A stretch of DNA of 64,000 bases from Liolophura sinensis (taxonomy: Eukaryota > Mollusca > Polyplacophora > Chitonida > Chitonidae): contig NC_088298.1 in NCBI RefSeq assembly GCF_032854445.1, positions 9,785,504-9,849,503 of the forward strand. Reading direction: 5' to 3'. Both the position numbers and the translations under genes were made by a program. The notes beneath the pieces are model-generated. The model was not told the DNA's origin and ran no database searches. It worked only from the letters and a program-made list of their open reading frames with translations. Positions 21,936 to 45,114 of the stretch are shown in pieces. Within the stretch, counting starts at the first letter, position 1. Every line of letters begins with the position of its first letter.

Positions 21936-23196
21936 ATGGTCATCAAACCTTTCTGTATCATTGATGAATTTATGCACATATTGAAAAACAAGTTTATTAT
22001 CTTCGTAATTTAGAGCCAAACAAAAGTATATTACATATATATCGTGACCATTGTAGAATAAAAACAGAATAATTTACACCTGGTGAAATAATTTGTGTGA
22101 GAGTATATAGCATGTGGTTCCTATGGGTGGCAAATTGAGAGTAAATAAAAAAATAATGAAAGGTATCTTCACATGTATCATTACAGTAATGGCAAGTAGT
22201 ATCTTCGATAATATTATACTTAAAAAGGTCTGCCCGAAGAGCACTGAGTCCCATTCTCATTCTGCAGTGCTGGACAGATGAAAAGTTGCTAAAGTCATTA
22301 TATAACGATATTAAATCACTAGACGCAGTAATAATTGATGGAGATAGAAATTTTCGAAGTTCTTTAATTGAAGAATGGCGAATATGTTTAGGTAAATTAT
22401 TCCAGTCCTTAGTTGTTTTCGGGAAGAAGGAAGATTTATATATACTGAGGCAGCATCTAAATATACGTAAATTTTCATTATACCTTAAGTTATATGCATT
22501 ATACTCTGTTGATCGTCTTGATAATAGGGACTGTAGGTAAGGCGGGAAAAGTCCATTTACAATTATAAAAAATAGCAGAATCCTATGCTGTCTACGCCGA
22601 ACATATAGTGGCGTCCAACTGAGTTCACTCAGCAGAGCTTTATCCGATGTACGACGCATTCCACTCGTACAAACTAAAGCCGCGAGCCGTTGAACATTTT
22701 CCAGTTTTTGGGAAAGCGCAATACTACAGTTATCATATAATATGTCGCCATACTCTATTGTAGATCTAATGAGGCTATTGTATAAAGTTATTAAACACTT
22801 CCTTGTTAATATCCTCTTCACTCTATTTATAATACCTAATTTCTTATTACATTTATTTACCAGTGATCTTATGTGTTCGTCCCATTTACCATCGTGCTGT
22901 AGAATGATACCAAGGTGTTTATGGTACTGAACGCTCTTCACTTCAATACCATCTAAATACAGTTTTGGGTACATCGGGTTCATTTTTAAGGAAACAAGTA
23001 AGTATACAATTTTCTGTGCATTGAATGTTATCAACCACTGTTTGGCCCATTGTGACAAGCGACCTAGATCTCGATTTATTTTATTTTCAGATGTAATAAA
23101 CTCAGTCATGTCTTCGGACAAAGATGTATCATCAGCAAAAATACTGATATTACATTCAATGTTCGCATTTATGTCATTTACAAAAATCAGGAAAAG

Positions 23197-23470
23197 GGGC
23201 CTCCGTGGCTCAGTCGGTTAAAGCGCTAGCGCAGCGTAATGACCCAGGAGTCTCTCACCAATGCGGTCGCTGTGAGTTCAAGTCCAGCTCATGCTGGCTT
23301 CCTCTCTGGCCGTACGTGAGAAGGTCTGTCAGCAACCTGCGGATGGTCGTGGGTTTCCCGCGGGCTGTGCCCGGTTTCCACCCACCATAATGCTGGCCGC
23401 CGTCGTATAAGTGAAATATTCTTGAGTACGGCGTAAAACACCAATCAAAAAAAAAAAAAAAAAAAAAAAA
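23197..23470 (+). mobile_element. full-length SINE A inserted in the LINE reverse transcriptase
   Basis: tRNA-like head (gcctccgtggctcagtcgg... gagttcaagtccagc as A and B boxes), central body, tail ggcgtaaaacaccaatc and poly(A). Flanked by a perfect target duplication acaaaaatcaggaaaag (17 bp) at about 23180-23196 and 23470-23487. Recent insertion by appearance. Confidence 0.93.
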
Positions 23471-26400
23471 CAAAAATCAGGAAAAGAAGCGGTCCTAGAA
23501 TGGAGCCTTGTGGAACTCCACTTTGAATAGAATATATATCTGAATCTACTCCGTTTAAACAAACTTTAATTTTTCTATCAGATAAATAATTCTTAATCCA
23601 TGTCAGTAATGAGTCCCCAACACCAAACTGGCTCAATTTAAACAAAAGACCCTCATGCCAGACTTTATCAAAAGCCTTGCTTACATCTAGGAAACCTAAA
23701 CACGTATCATTACCGTTATCCAGACTTCTGTATACATCGTGTACAATTTTAGTTAACTGACATATTGTCGAGTCGCCATGTTTAAATCCAGAATTATTCG
23801 ATATTAGAAGGTTATGGTTAATACAATATTCATACAAGTGCTTATATACTACTTTTTCTAGGACTTCAGAGAGAGAGGGCTGTAGAGAAACTGGTCTGTA
23901 ACTTGACATATCATGTCTGTCTCCCTTTTTAAAGACAGGGCATACTCTAGATATTTTCCAATCTGATGGAAAGACTGAAGTGAGAAATTAAATAGCTTAG
24001 TGAGGTAAGGTGCTATATTTTCCTCTGCATTTTTTAGCATGAAATTACTAATTCCATCAGCACCAGAAGTTTTCCTAATATTTAGTTTGGACAGAAAATC
24101 CGCTACTTCCCTTTCACTTGTTTGTAACCGTTAAGGCGTGCAGCAGTATAATAGGTGAATGGAGGTAAAACTGGTATTACTGACGGAAGAGTTGAATGGC
24201 TTGCAAAAAATCTAACGAACTCATTAGCTTTCCCAGTACCACTTGATACATTTTTATCGTTAACGATTAAAGAAGGAAGAGGTGGTTTCCTTTTTGAACC
24301 CAGCAGAGATTTCATTATAGACCAGTAAGACTTGGCATCTAAATTGGGATTAGAAAGTTTCCCCCTTAGTTTTTCACCATATCTTAATATCGCTTTTCTC
24401 TTACTGGTATTAGCTTCAAGCCTAGATATATAAAATCGAAATCTGTCTTCCTCTGACTTAGTCCTCTTAAATTCTTTAAAACATCTATTTCTTATTCGTA
24501 ATTTATAACGAACATCATTTGTCATCCATGGTTTATCTCTTGGTCGTATTGTTACTTGCTTATTTGTTTTTGCTTCCGCACAAGAAGATAAAAAAAAAAG
24601 ATTGTTGTAAACATACAGTTTATCATCCATATCATCGAATATGTCACACACGGCTTCCCAGGGAGTGGTAGAGATAACTCACTGAAGCTGTATTAAGTCA
24701 GCACATTTAAAATCCCATGTGTGTCTTTTATATGCTCTTGGTTTATCATTTACCAGAATATTTAAGGTACAATATACAGAACAATGGTCAAGGTTGACCA
24801 TTGGCGAAGCTACTCCATATTCAGTCACATAACCGATACTATCTGTTATGATTAAATCTAAAATATATGAAGTTCCATTGCTATATCTTGTGGGCTCATT
24901 AATTAACCAAAATAAATTTTTACTTGTAATAATATTAAACAACTTCATTTTTTGTTCACTCATTTGGACCAATCAACACGCCTGTCATTAAAATCACCCA
25001 TAATTATCAAGGCGTCTGGGTTTTCTGTCGGAGCTGAATTGAGGCTATTGTCTAAGTTAACTAGAAACTCATCCTGTGTTTGTGAAGACTGGTTCGGGGG
25101 ACGATAGCCAACCGAACACAGTATATATTTATTAGATTGTTTGACTGAAATCCATTCAATTGGATTGGCTATTCTAGGCGGTTGCCGTCAGATTAATGGG
25201 TAGAGGAAACCGGAGAGCCCGGAGTAAACCACCGACCTTTGACAAGTTACTAACATACTATTTTACTATCGATCTATTATACATAAGCACTATTTAGCTG
25301 GCCGCCGTCGTATAAGTGAAATATTATTGAGTACAGCTTGAACGTCAATTAACGGCTACACCAGCTTGAAACTACGCAAAAGGCCACACGTTCGTTATCA
25401 ATCGCTTATTGTCACCAAATGTCACAAACAGTGAAAGTGAGAGAATATAAACATTCTCCAAGTCGGAACTGTAACTCCCACATCGTGTGTACTAGCGAAT
25501 GAAATGTATGACGGCAAGTGGAGTTTACTGCCACAAAATGAGCAACATAATATGTGCGACGAAACAGCCATTCGTATACCAGTCGTCAACCAAAATGAGA
25601 CGATCCATGTCAATAATGGCAAGGCCAATCCATCTAAGCATGATAGCCATCACTCTAAGAAGAACTAAACTTATAACAATTTTTGATTGTGTAATATAAA
25701 AAATTTTATTTTATTAAAAACAACAAGTCGTGGAGATGCTTCCACACTGTCATTTATATCCAGTAATACTTATTATTAATAGATGATATAGATGAGAATT
25801 CATGTTCTCCTGAGGTTTATTTACAACACCAGTGTACATATCAAACCTATACACATCCTCAAAGGCTAAAACTTTTTTCTCACATCAATTACCCATCTTA
25901 AAAATAAACATTGTCAAATACCCGTGCATAGAGGAAATCTCCGCTTGTTGCTAACCAATACAAATCTGTGTACTCTCTTGTTCACGTTGTCGTGTCTAAT
26001 GCATTTATACTTATAAAATGTCCACACGTCTTTGCGATCCAGTTCGTTTTCTAAAACGTGGAATAATTTATCTCATTTCGTTGGTAAGTTTAAAAATGAA
26101 CTGGACGTTTGAACAAAAGTATAAATATGACCATTAACTCCCCTTACAAACACTTGCCTTGTATTTTGGGCCCCTCGTTTTTGGCGGTAAATGAGATCCG
26201 AAATAACATGAGATCCGAAACACGATACATGGGTTGCACAGACAAACTTCTGCCATATTACAATAATCCTTTCCAGAACTTCTGAAGTAAACTTCGATTT
26301 GGTTTTCCATAGTATACAGTATCTCTCAAGACATAAAGTCTGACACGTGTACAACAAGTTCCCAGTAATGGAAGGTAACATGTCCTCTATAGACCAAGAA

Positions 26401-26690
26401 CACCTGCAGCAGATTATTCTGTTAAACATAACACACATATTCTATTACTTGAACGTAAAGATACCATCAGACTAACCGGATATTGTATTGACTAGGACAG
26501 AGTATTATGTTATAATAAGAAAAATCAGTCAGAAAACAGACTTTCTGTTAAAATTAACAGATTGGATTTATCTTAATGTAGTGTCTTGAAACCAGAGTCT
26601 ATCAGTCCTCTTTATACAAGCTAAGCTACGGCGTCAGCGTTGGAAAGGCTTTGGGAACGACCATCTGTCAGGTGACCGGATCTGACATCA

Positions 26691-36775
<10,085 letters not shown>

Positions 36776-36844
36776 AGAAATTGCTTTATGATGAAAGCAA
36801 GTGTATCGTCTTTGTCAATGTGACGATGATGGCTCAAGAACCGC

Positions 36845-36853
36845 ACTTTTATA
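36845..36853 (-). promoter_or_regulatory. TATA box of astacin gene A
   Basis: The minus strand reads CTATAAAAG about 70-80 nt upstream of the ATG at 36775. A start site about 30 nt downstream would give a 5' leader of roughly 45 nt. No intron acceptor is needed between this element and the ATG. Confidence 0.55.
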
Positions 36854-38059
36854 GTTTCGCAGACAGTAACCCTCATCACCCATTTGTGTTAATTACCCAT
36901 GTCATAGCGTCATTCTGACTAGACGGATGTTTAAAGTATGCTATTAGCCTGTTATGGTATAATCTACCGTGTATGTGTCTAAATTGACCATGGTCATGAA
37001 GGGGGTCATTTGATGTTGTGATAAAGATCCTATTGTCCGAGTATTACTATACCCACATCATTTTATCTGGTGTAAACTCACAAATCCGCATATCACAGTC
37101 CATGTTAATCGCCCCCATTGTAAATCAAGTGCCAGCGGCTGCTCGGCATCTTCGGGACATTTCCGTCTATTTCCGGAAGAACAGGGCCACTCGGCTAAAC
37201 TTTAATGTCATCGGTGTGAAATTTCTACTGTCGTGATATCAATAAGCCGCGGCGGCCATGATGTCATTCTTTTTCACTTTAAAACTATGTACACCCGTCG
37301 TTTAATAACCGCAAAATATAAAACAAAATATTGCTGTTTAACATGTGGTTATTCATCAAATGTTCATCTAGTATTTTAAGAAAAGATCTCAGAAAAGAGC
37401 CAGCTAACCAGCTAGTTTACATTGTGTAAACTATTTTCATAAATATGAAGGTGCTCTAGTTATGATGTCGTTCTGATAACGCTGCTGAGTCAAACAAGTA
37501 CTAACATATATATCTTACGCTGTTACTTGTCTCTCTGATAAGTGGTAAGAAAATCATACTTCAAAAACATTTTCGGCAAAGAAAAAGATAACAGCAAATC
37601 CAATCGATTTTTGACTGTTAATGTTTTAGAGCAGTCTAAATAATTACCTTTCACAAAAAATCGGCCTAATATGTGAACGTGCTACCAATCCAAATGGGCA
37701 GAAAATTTTCTCAAATTTATAAAGGGTATATAACTTTTTCACATTTTTCCATACTATGTATATAGCAATGTTAGGAGTCTACTATTTTTTGGTAAATACA
37801 GAAAATTTAACTGAAGGAGAAAATATGTTATTTGGACAAAAAAAATCTCCGATGTAGTGTCTTAAATAAACACAAGAGTCAAACACTAGTTTTATTTAAC
37901 AAGATTTGTGTGAATGTTAAGACACTTCATATTTTTAGACTGTATTTTGTTTATCTCTTATTGCATATCATGTCCATATGAAGCCTTGTTCATTTGCATT
38001 ACATGCGGATGGGAATATAATGCGAATAGAACTGGGGTTTCGCAGCACACGATTATATG

Positions 38060-38441
38060 ACGAACAAGGGATGATGTTGCTGGCAGACCTTCCTCCTTAC
38101 AGCCGAAGAGGAAGCCAGTATGAGATGGACTTGAACTCACAGCGACCGCATTGGTGACAGACTCCTGGGTCATTACGCTGCGCTAGCGCACCAACCAACT
38201 GAGCCACGGAGGCCTCTTATTTAACTTATACGACAGCGGCCAGCATTATAATGGGTGGAAACAGGGCAGAGCCCGGGGGAAACCCACGACCATCCGCAGG
38301 TTGCTTGGAGACCTTCCCACTTACGGCCGGAAAGGAAGCCAGCATGAGCTGGACTTGAACTCACAGCGACCGCATTGGTGACAGACTCCTGGGTCATTAC
38401 TCTGCGCTAGCGCGCTAACCAACTGAGCCACGGAGGCTCCT
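38060..38441 (-). mobile_element. two adjoining SINE A copies, reverse orientation
   Basis: The first copy (38060-38213) retains the head and part of the body. The second (38214-38441) retains the body and head, both ending in gagccacggaggc. Neither has a full tail. Intergenic between gene A and gene B. Confidence 0.88.
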
Positions 38442-40417
38442 CGAGATAGCACAGGAAGCAATCATCAGGTGTATATTGGAGACAGGTTTGTTTGCTAATT
38501 TACGGTAACATAAGAGAAGCAAATTCACTTTAGTCTGAATTAAGAGCTGTTAAATGTTGAGTCATATTTGAGGGGAATTCGGGATTTATTTCCGAGCGGC
38601 TTCCGTAAGTTCACACGACCGCCCAGGTCATAATCCAAGCCACCTCTGACAAATAGCCTATATATGCATCCGTAGTGTTCGTCTCTACTTCCCACCGGTT
38701 AGTTTAATGAGTAATACAACATCCGCTGCAAAACAGAGTCCGTTGTATCTGACGATTTCCATAAAGTTTAAACACTGCAAATGACTGACAAAATTCCTTC
38801 CGAAGGATAAACGGATGAAAATATAAATATGATCTTGTAATTCTCCATGTAAAACTTTAGTTCCCAACCACAAATCTTCATATAAATACAGATGATGAGG
38901 AGTTCAAATATTACACCATGAATGTAATAACTAGCATTCATATAAAACACCTACGGCACAAAATCACAACCAGAGCAGCGACAACAGTGTAACAATTGTC
39001 AAATCGTCACACAAAACCGCTGAAATAAGGCCGTCATTTATCGCAGTTAAGGTTTTATTTTAAGTGCTCAGGTAAGTGCTTAAATTAGACCGCATAATTT
39101 TGTATAACTTTTCTTTCAGTGCAGCTTTTAGCGCCCGGTTAAGCGGAATTAGATACAATTATGAAGCAGACACCCAGAGATTCCGGGCACTCTATCCATG
39201 TTTATCTTCCGCAGAATTATACTAATCATAAAACTTAAGAAACATAGAGTGCAGGTGTTTGATGGAGTAACCTTGACACACCAGCTTTTTGCAATGACAG
39301 CTGATGACGTTGATTGTAATCGTCACATAACACACGGGATCTAACAAATGTGTAAGGTGCGATATGTACCAGCAGATAACTCGATCAGATACGAAACAAC
39401 ACAAAACGCAAACTTTATCTGTACCCCATTATTATGAAGCCATTGTGTCAAGTTTCGATTTAGTGCAAAGTTTCAGTTGAGTATGATGAACCGTTTTACC
39501 AAAGTTCGGAACATGTTTCGTGAAGGACGGGGTAACGACCTATAATGCTCCGCCAGTTACCAGTATGGTTTTATAAGCTGATTTTAGAGACATGCACACT
39601 ACAATAATCTTAATATCTAACATGTTTGCTGCACTGAGACACTCGTATAACTTTTCCCCCTGTTTAAACAAAGCGGTTTAAAGCTCTCACTGTTCTCTAT
39701 TGTAGAACGTCACAGGATTATAGTTATATATACATATGTGCTCATAAAACAGTTAAGTATGACACTAACACTGCAGCGTTACGACACAGTTAATAATGTG
39801 TTTTACACTGCTGTTTTCTTTGTGGAGACCGCCCTTTTCCCATAATCCTATTAGAGTGTCCACTCGATTAAATGTTACGCAAGACCCTTTTCACAAATTC
39901 GTGCTGAATATACACAGTGACAATTGTAATTGATTATTGAGGCTTATTATAAGGGTATTCATCATTATGTAAATCGGACGACAGCAGTGTTCCCATGCGG
40001 CATCATGGCTAAACGTCGCTAATGTCATAACAGTTCTATAAACACCGTACTTATTCCTGTCTAATTAGGATTCATGGTTTAATAGATATCGGCTCTTTTA
40101 AGTGAACGTGTAATGGCAATGCCTACGTAATGACGCGGTATAAATTAAGTCATAATGGTGGCTGACAGATGTTAATCTACCATCCGTGTTCTCCGCATTC
40201 CATCAATTTGGCATTGGTTTGGTGATGAATAGATTATGATAGCATAGCTTATTACCCATCGTTGGTAGGCACATCTCTTCCCACACAGCTATATAGTGGG
40301 CGGGAAAGATAGTGCGACTGTTGTTACAATATATTCTTCCCCTTTTTCCAACTATCAAACAGTCGCCCATACTCTAATTTTACTGACCATTCATCCTATA
40401 GTCGTCTATATCACAAA

Positions 40418-40735
40418 GGGCCGAGCAAACCCGGGTCGGGTCATACCAAAGACTTTAAACATGGCATTTGATGCTGTTTCGCTCGTCACTGGAAGCCTAC
40501 GCACAATAAAGCCCGTATGAGTTGCACTGAGAGGTTAGAGCAAGGAAACAGGACAGGTTGGCACGGTGTATGTAATATAATGTGACTTGGTGAAGTTTTG
40601 TATCTGGTGTCTTCGGCATGACACTTTAGTAGTGGGAGCACTTTGGCGGCATGGACTTGTCCTATCACAAGAAGGCACAGTATATATACATACACCGATA
40701 TCGACTGAAAAATTGTTGATTATGGCGTGAAATCC
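40418..40735 (+). mobile_element. SINE B copy
   Basis: Body and tail of family B (gggtcataccaaagacttta, taatataatgtgacttggtg, gactgaaaaattgttgatta). Head largely missing. Confidence 0.75.
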
Positions 40736-40828
40736 GCGTCGTCCTGTAATGTGCTCTTTCTGAGAATGGCTAGAAATTTAACGTATTTAACCAACTAATC
40801 ACATTTATCTGTCTCTTCTATTGTGATT

Positions 40829-41055
40829 GATTTATTTATTTATTTGATTGGTGTTTTACGCCGTACTGAAAAATATTTCACTTATACGACGGCGGCCAGT
40901 ATTATGGTGGAGGGAAACCGGGCGGGGCGCGGGGAAAAACAACGACCATTCGCAGGTTACTGGCAGACCTTCGAACTTACGGCCGGGGAGGAAGCCAGCG
41001 TGAACTGGACTTGAACTCGCAGCGACCGCATTGGTGAGAGGCTCCTGGGTCATCT
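40829..41055 (-). mobile_element. SINE A lacking most of its head
   Basis: From (TTTA)n and gattggtgttttacgccg to cgcattggtgagaggctcc; the tRNA-like A box is gone. Confidence 0.88.
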
Positions 41056-41631
41056 TTTTTATAAAAGCTCCGATATAAGCCTATATTTGGACTGTAAATT
41101 GTCCACGATGTGATGAAAACAGAAACGCTAATGCCGGAACCCAAATGAGGTGACGCCTACCAAAGCGATAAACAGTGATATGTTTCATGGCAGTATTTCA
41201 CAACTGTGAAAGTTTGTTTTTACTTGCAAAAATGTGTTTATCCTGGTTTGTTTCATCGACGAAAATGGCCACCGTTGTATGAGTGAAATATTGTTAATAA
41301 TAAATCAATCAATCAATCGATCGCCTGATCCTCAATCGTCTTTATAAGAGAATGGCAACCTACATATTTGGTGTTTTACAATCAGTATATAGTCCATATA
41401 TTACTCACACAATGCCACGATCTGCCCACCATAATGTTGGCTGCCGTCGTATACGTAAAATATTCTCGAGTATGGCGTAAAACATTAATTAATTAAATAA
41501 ATAAATGTTGACATCGAGGCAAGGGTCACTCGCCGCCACTAGGCAGACACAAGTCTACTTTGGACTTGTTGCGAATTAATACTATGACTAAATACCGCGA
41601 AATGAACATGATAATATCTTGATATTACGCA

Positions 41632-41755
<124 letters not shown>

Positions 41756-41944
41756 TTGAGTATGGCGTAAAACACCAATTAAATCAATTTACTGTTCTTT
41801 CAGCTGGGTGTACAAATTAACCATTCATTTAGGTGTTTACAGAGGTGAATGCAGGTGAGCGTAGTAAACTCTTAATAGAGATGGGTTCCACTCCGTGTAA
41901 TGAAAGTAAACATGTTTGACTTTTAAAAATTCAAAATGGTAAAA

Positions 41945-41950
41945 TTTATT
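41945..41950 (-). promoter_or_regulatory. candidate polyadenylation signal of astacin gene B
   Basis: AATAAA on the minus strand about 135 nt after the stop codon at 42084. It is the nearest canonical hexamer. No equally clear hexamer was found just downstream of gene A. Confidence 0.4.
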
Positions 41951-42083
41951 TAAAATATATTATATATCGACACCCGATGCCAATCCTAGCCCCGAGGGAC
42001 AAGTGCTGGTATTGAGCGCGCCTATAGTCGTTATTTTTCATAATAGCAGGAACCACCGGGATGTATACGTTCTTATACAGCCT

Positions 42084-45054
42084 TTAACAAAACCCGCACG
42101 ACTTCTTGCAACTGCGTCCCATGTACACCCTGCTCCGTGTACAGTAGCCAGTCTGGGCCCACTTCGGACATCGACTCAGCTGGTCCAGGCAGTTCTCCTT
42201 CTCGGACTCTGGTAAATGAAGGAATATAATAAAAAGGAAAATAATAAAAAGGAAAATAATAAAAAGGAATATCTAGTAAATTCCACGACATGGTTTTTGG
42301 TAACAAAGCGACAAAAGTAACAAATATGTTCTGTTAAAAATCAAACCTCACAATTAATCATAATTTGACAGAGGATTAGAGAGCATCCCAGTCGAAAAAT
42401 AATGTTATCTAAGTTTTTAATCTATTGTTTCACTAAAAACAAAGAACTTTGGAACATATGAACCGCCTTCATGAATCATATTTATAGTCACAAATCCTAT
42501 GGCGTCTTTTTTTTCACTAATTTGTTCAGCTTTGAGTCGATTTATTTCAAGCGTTATGCAACGCAAAATGTCAGTTGTTATATACCGACAAAAACGGCGT
42601 CTGGCATCATTTGAACCTTTACAGTAATAGTCAAAATGGTTTATAATAAAGTGTCGTCTGCATTTATTTCTGTACAGAAACTGTAAACAAAAAAAAGACT
42701 AGTGAAGTCTAGCGAGCACAAATAAATGTGCCCAACAGTTCTTTATTCATTTGATTGATGTATTAAGCCAGCTTCAAGAATATTTCACAGCGATGTTGAG
42801 AGGTTTGTGAATCACTGCATTGCACTAGCACGCTAACAACTAACTCGGCGACGGAGGTACACTGGACAAGGCATTCTTATGGATATACAACTTCCTAACA
42901 CGACGTTTCGATGTAGTTACTAACATAATTTAGCTGAAAACGATGTTCGTAACTACATCGAAACGTTGTGTTGATAAACCAAGAAGTTGTATATCCGTAA
43001 GAATGCCTTGTTCAGTGTACTTCCGCCCCAACTTCTAAATGTCACTCAAACAAGTTATTCGCCCACGGAGGTCTCATACAGCAACTGTTTGTTTATTTAT
43101 TTTATCAGAGGCTGTGACTTCAATAATTTCACCCGTTACGCGTTCCCATTTGCCAATTACAACACTGTCGACGATGCTCTGGTATTACTCCTTATGCTCT
43201 TTCTCTATTACATAATCTTATAATCTTACCAGTTTTGTACTGCTTGATCATAGACCGTAGGTTGTTCTCACTGGGTGTGGTAGTCTTTGTGTCCACGCAG
43301 GTCTGGCAGGACTTGGGACAGTTGTTCTGCAGATATGTTCTGTAAAGTCCGTTAGAACAGTAACCGCGAGACTTCCAGAAGCGACAGTTTTGGTTTAAGT
43401 CTTCACACACCTCTGGCAGGAAATAATATAGAGAAAATTTAGTGCTGTTTCTTCTATCAAAAATAAACACAGACATACATAGTTCTACGGGCTCAAATGT
43501 GTGCGTGTGCGTGTGTCTGTATGTCCGTATCTATGTATGTATGCATACATGCGTGTATGTATGTACGTATGTAAGTATGTATATATGTGTGGGTCGGTCA
43601 GGTTGAGTCCATGACGCCACTGAAATATTATGCAGAAGACACCAGACATGACACCCAACACACCCACATTATACTGCCAACCAGTCATGTTTCCTTGCTC
43701 TAACCTGTCTGTGTGCTTTATTTCAGTTTGAATGTTGCCATCACATCGAAAACCATTCACTGATTTCTAATTCTAATATGTTCTCGCTACAAAAAATAAT
43801 CATTCATTTCTTGCTCTAACCTGTCAGTGCTTTTGACTCGAGCAGGATGTATTGTGAGCATTAGTGTGAACATACTTCAAAGCTTAAGGAAACACAGTTT
43901 CACCTCAATGATAAGGAAAAACGTAACTGCCAGCTAACTGTTTTGGGAGACGCCATCTTTATGTCAAATGTAACTCACCGACCAGATAAAGAAATAAACA
44001 CTTTCAGGCATATGCGACCTTCTCGGGTGACCTATGAAGGCGCAAGTGTTGTGATTAAGACATACAGCAACTTTATCGATCAGGTGCGGCGAGATCAACG
44101 CTTTAGGCAAATGAGTCAGTGGGAGACCCCCCCCCCCCCCTCACCTCCCCCCTTCCGGTCGAACAATTAAGTTCTTACCATCCACAGCATTATCCTCACA
44201 GTAATCGCACGACTTCTTGCAGTAATATCCCATAAATCCCTTGTTTCGGCTACATTCCCCGCGGAACTTCCAGTATGAACAGCGGGGGTTCCGGTCTGTA
44301 CAGGGCAAGACAGGACGTGATGTAGTGACACGTAGTGTTGTTTTCGTTTTCTTTGTACTCGTCGGCTTGGTTGTTGTTGTTGTCTTGGTGTCGGGATTCT
44401 CATCACCGGAGCAGATTTGGACCGGATTTCCTGGGCAGTAACAGCGACAGTCCTGCCCGAGGAACCCAACACCCGGGCAAGTTTTCTTCGGACAGCGCTC
44501 TGATGACATAAAGTAGAAGAGATGGGTAGATAGTACTGGGGGAATTTGGTAAAACCTGTTATACACTGAATGTGTATAACCACTACCAAGACTTCCAGTG
44601 CTGTGCAGGATCGTCTTCGCCGTATTCAAGAATGTTTCACTTCTACGACGGCGGCCACCATTATAGTGGAAGGAAACCGGGCTGAACCTGAGGGAATCTT
44701 ACGACCATCTCTAGGTTGATCCGTAGGCCGCTGACAGCCGGAGAGACAGCCAGCATGAGCTGGACTTTAACATCAAGAGTCTTGATGCAACCATCTAAAA
44801 CACGGACCTAACACTGATAACACAATCCTAAGCAAATATACAGCGAAAAACATGAGCAAAGTCAAAAAAATACTTTTCAATCTGAGAAAAGCAACATTAA
44901 AAAACACCTCCAGTGATTGGTTGGTTCATCGACAAACACTGGCTGCCCTGACGTAAGAAAACTGAGTGGGACTTGTTTGGTGTCCTATTTAAAAGTGTAA
45001 TATTCTTCAGTACGAGGTAAAACACCAATCAAATAAATAAATATTTAAATAAAT

Positions 45055-45114
<60 letters not shown>

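Larger units (their letters stand above)
21530..25160 (-). mobile_element. non-LTR retrotransposon (APE + RT type), broken, with two SINE insertions
   Basis: Minus-strand pieces in order: endonuclease C-part (about 25150-24680, GDFN motif, then a stretch with INEPTRYS), linker region (24651-24103), RT (23909-22000) with YRPVS, DVSKAFDKVWH, GVPQGSILGPLLF and FADD at 23140-23129, then the C-terminal region with a CxxC...H zinc-like motif. Several frameshifts and stops break it. The 3' end at about 21530 has an (AAATT)n tail. A full SINE A splits the RT between GPLLF and FADD, and a reversed, truncated SINE A sits in the 3' region. Clade is probably CR1/L2/Jockey-like. The 5' part is truncated near 25160. 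Confidence 0.85.
36860..41630. other. spacer between astacin genes A and B
   Basis: Two adjoining SINE A copies, one D repeat, a SINE B and a truncated SINE A. No third astacin exon was found on either strand. About 37000-37950 and 39100-40400 have no recognised content. Confidence 0.55.

Noticed and set aside
23195-23290. tRNA gene on the plus strand
   Set aside because: A and B boxes are present, but the sequence continues into the SINE A body and lies inside a LINE with a target duplication. All similar tRNA-like sites here are SINE heads.
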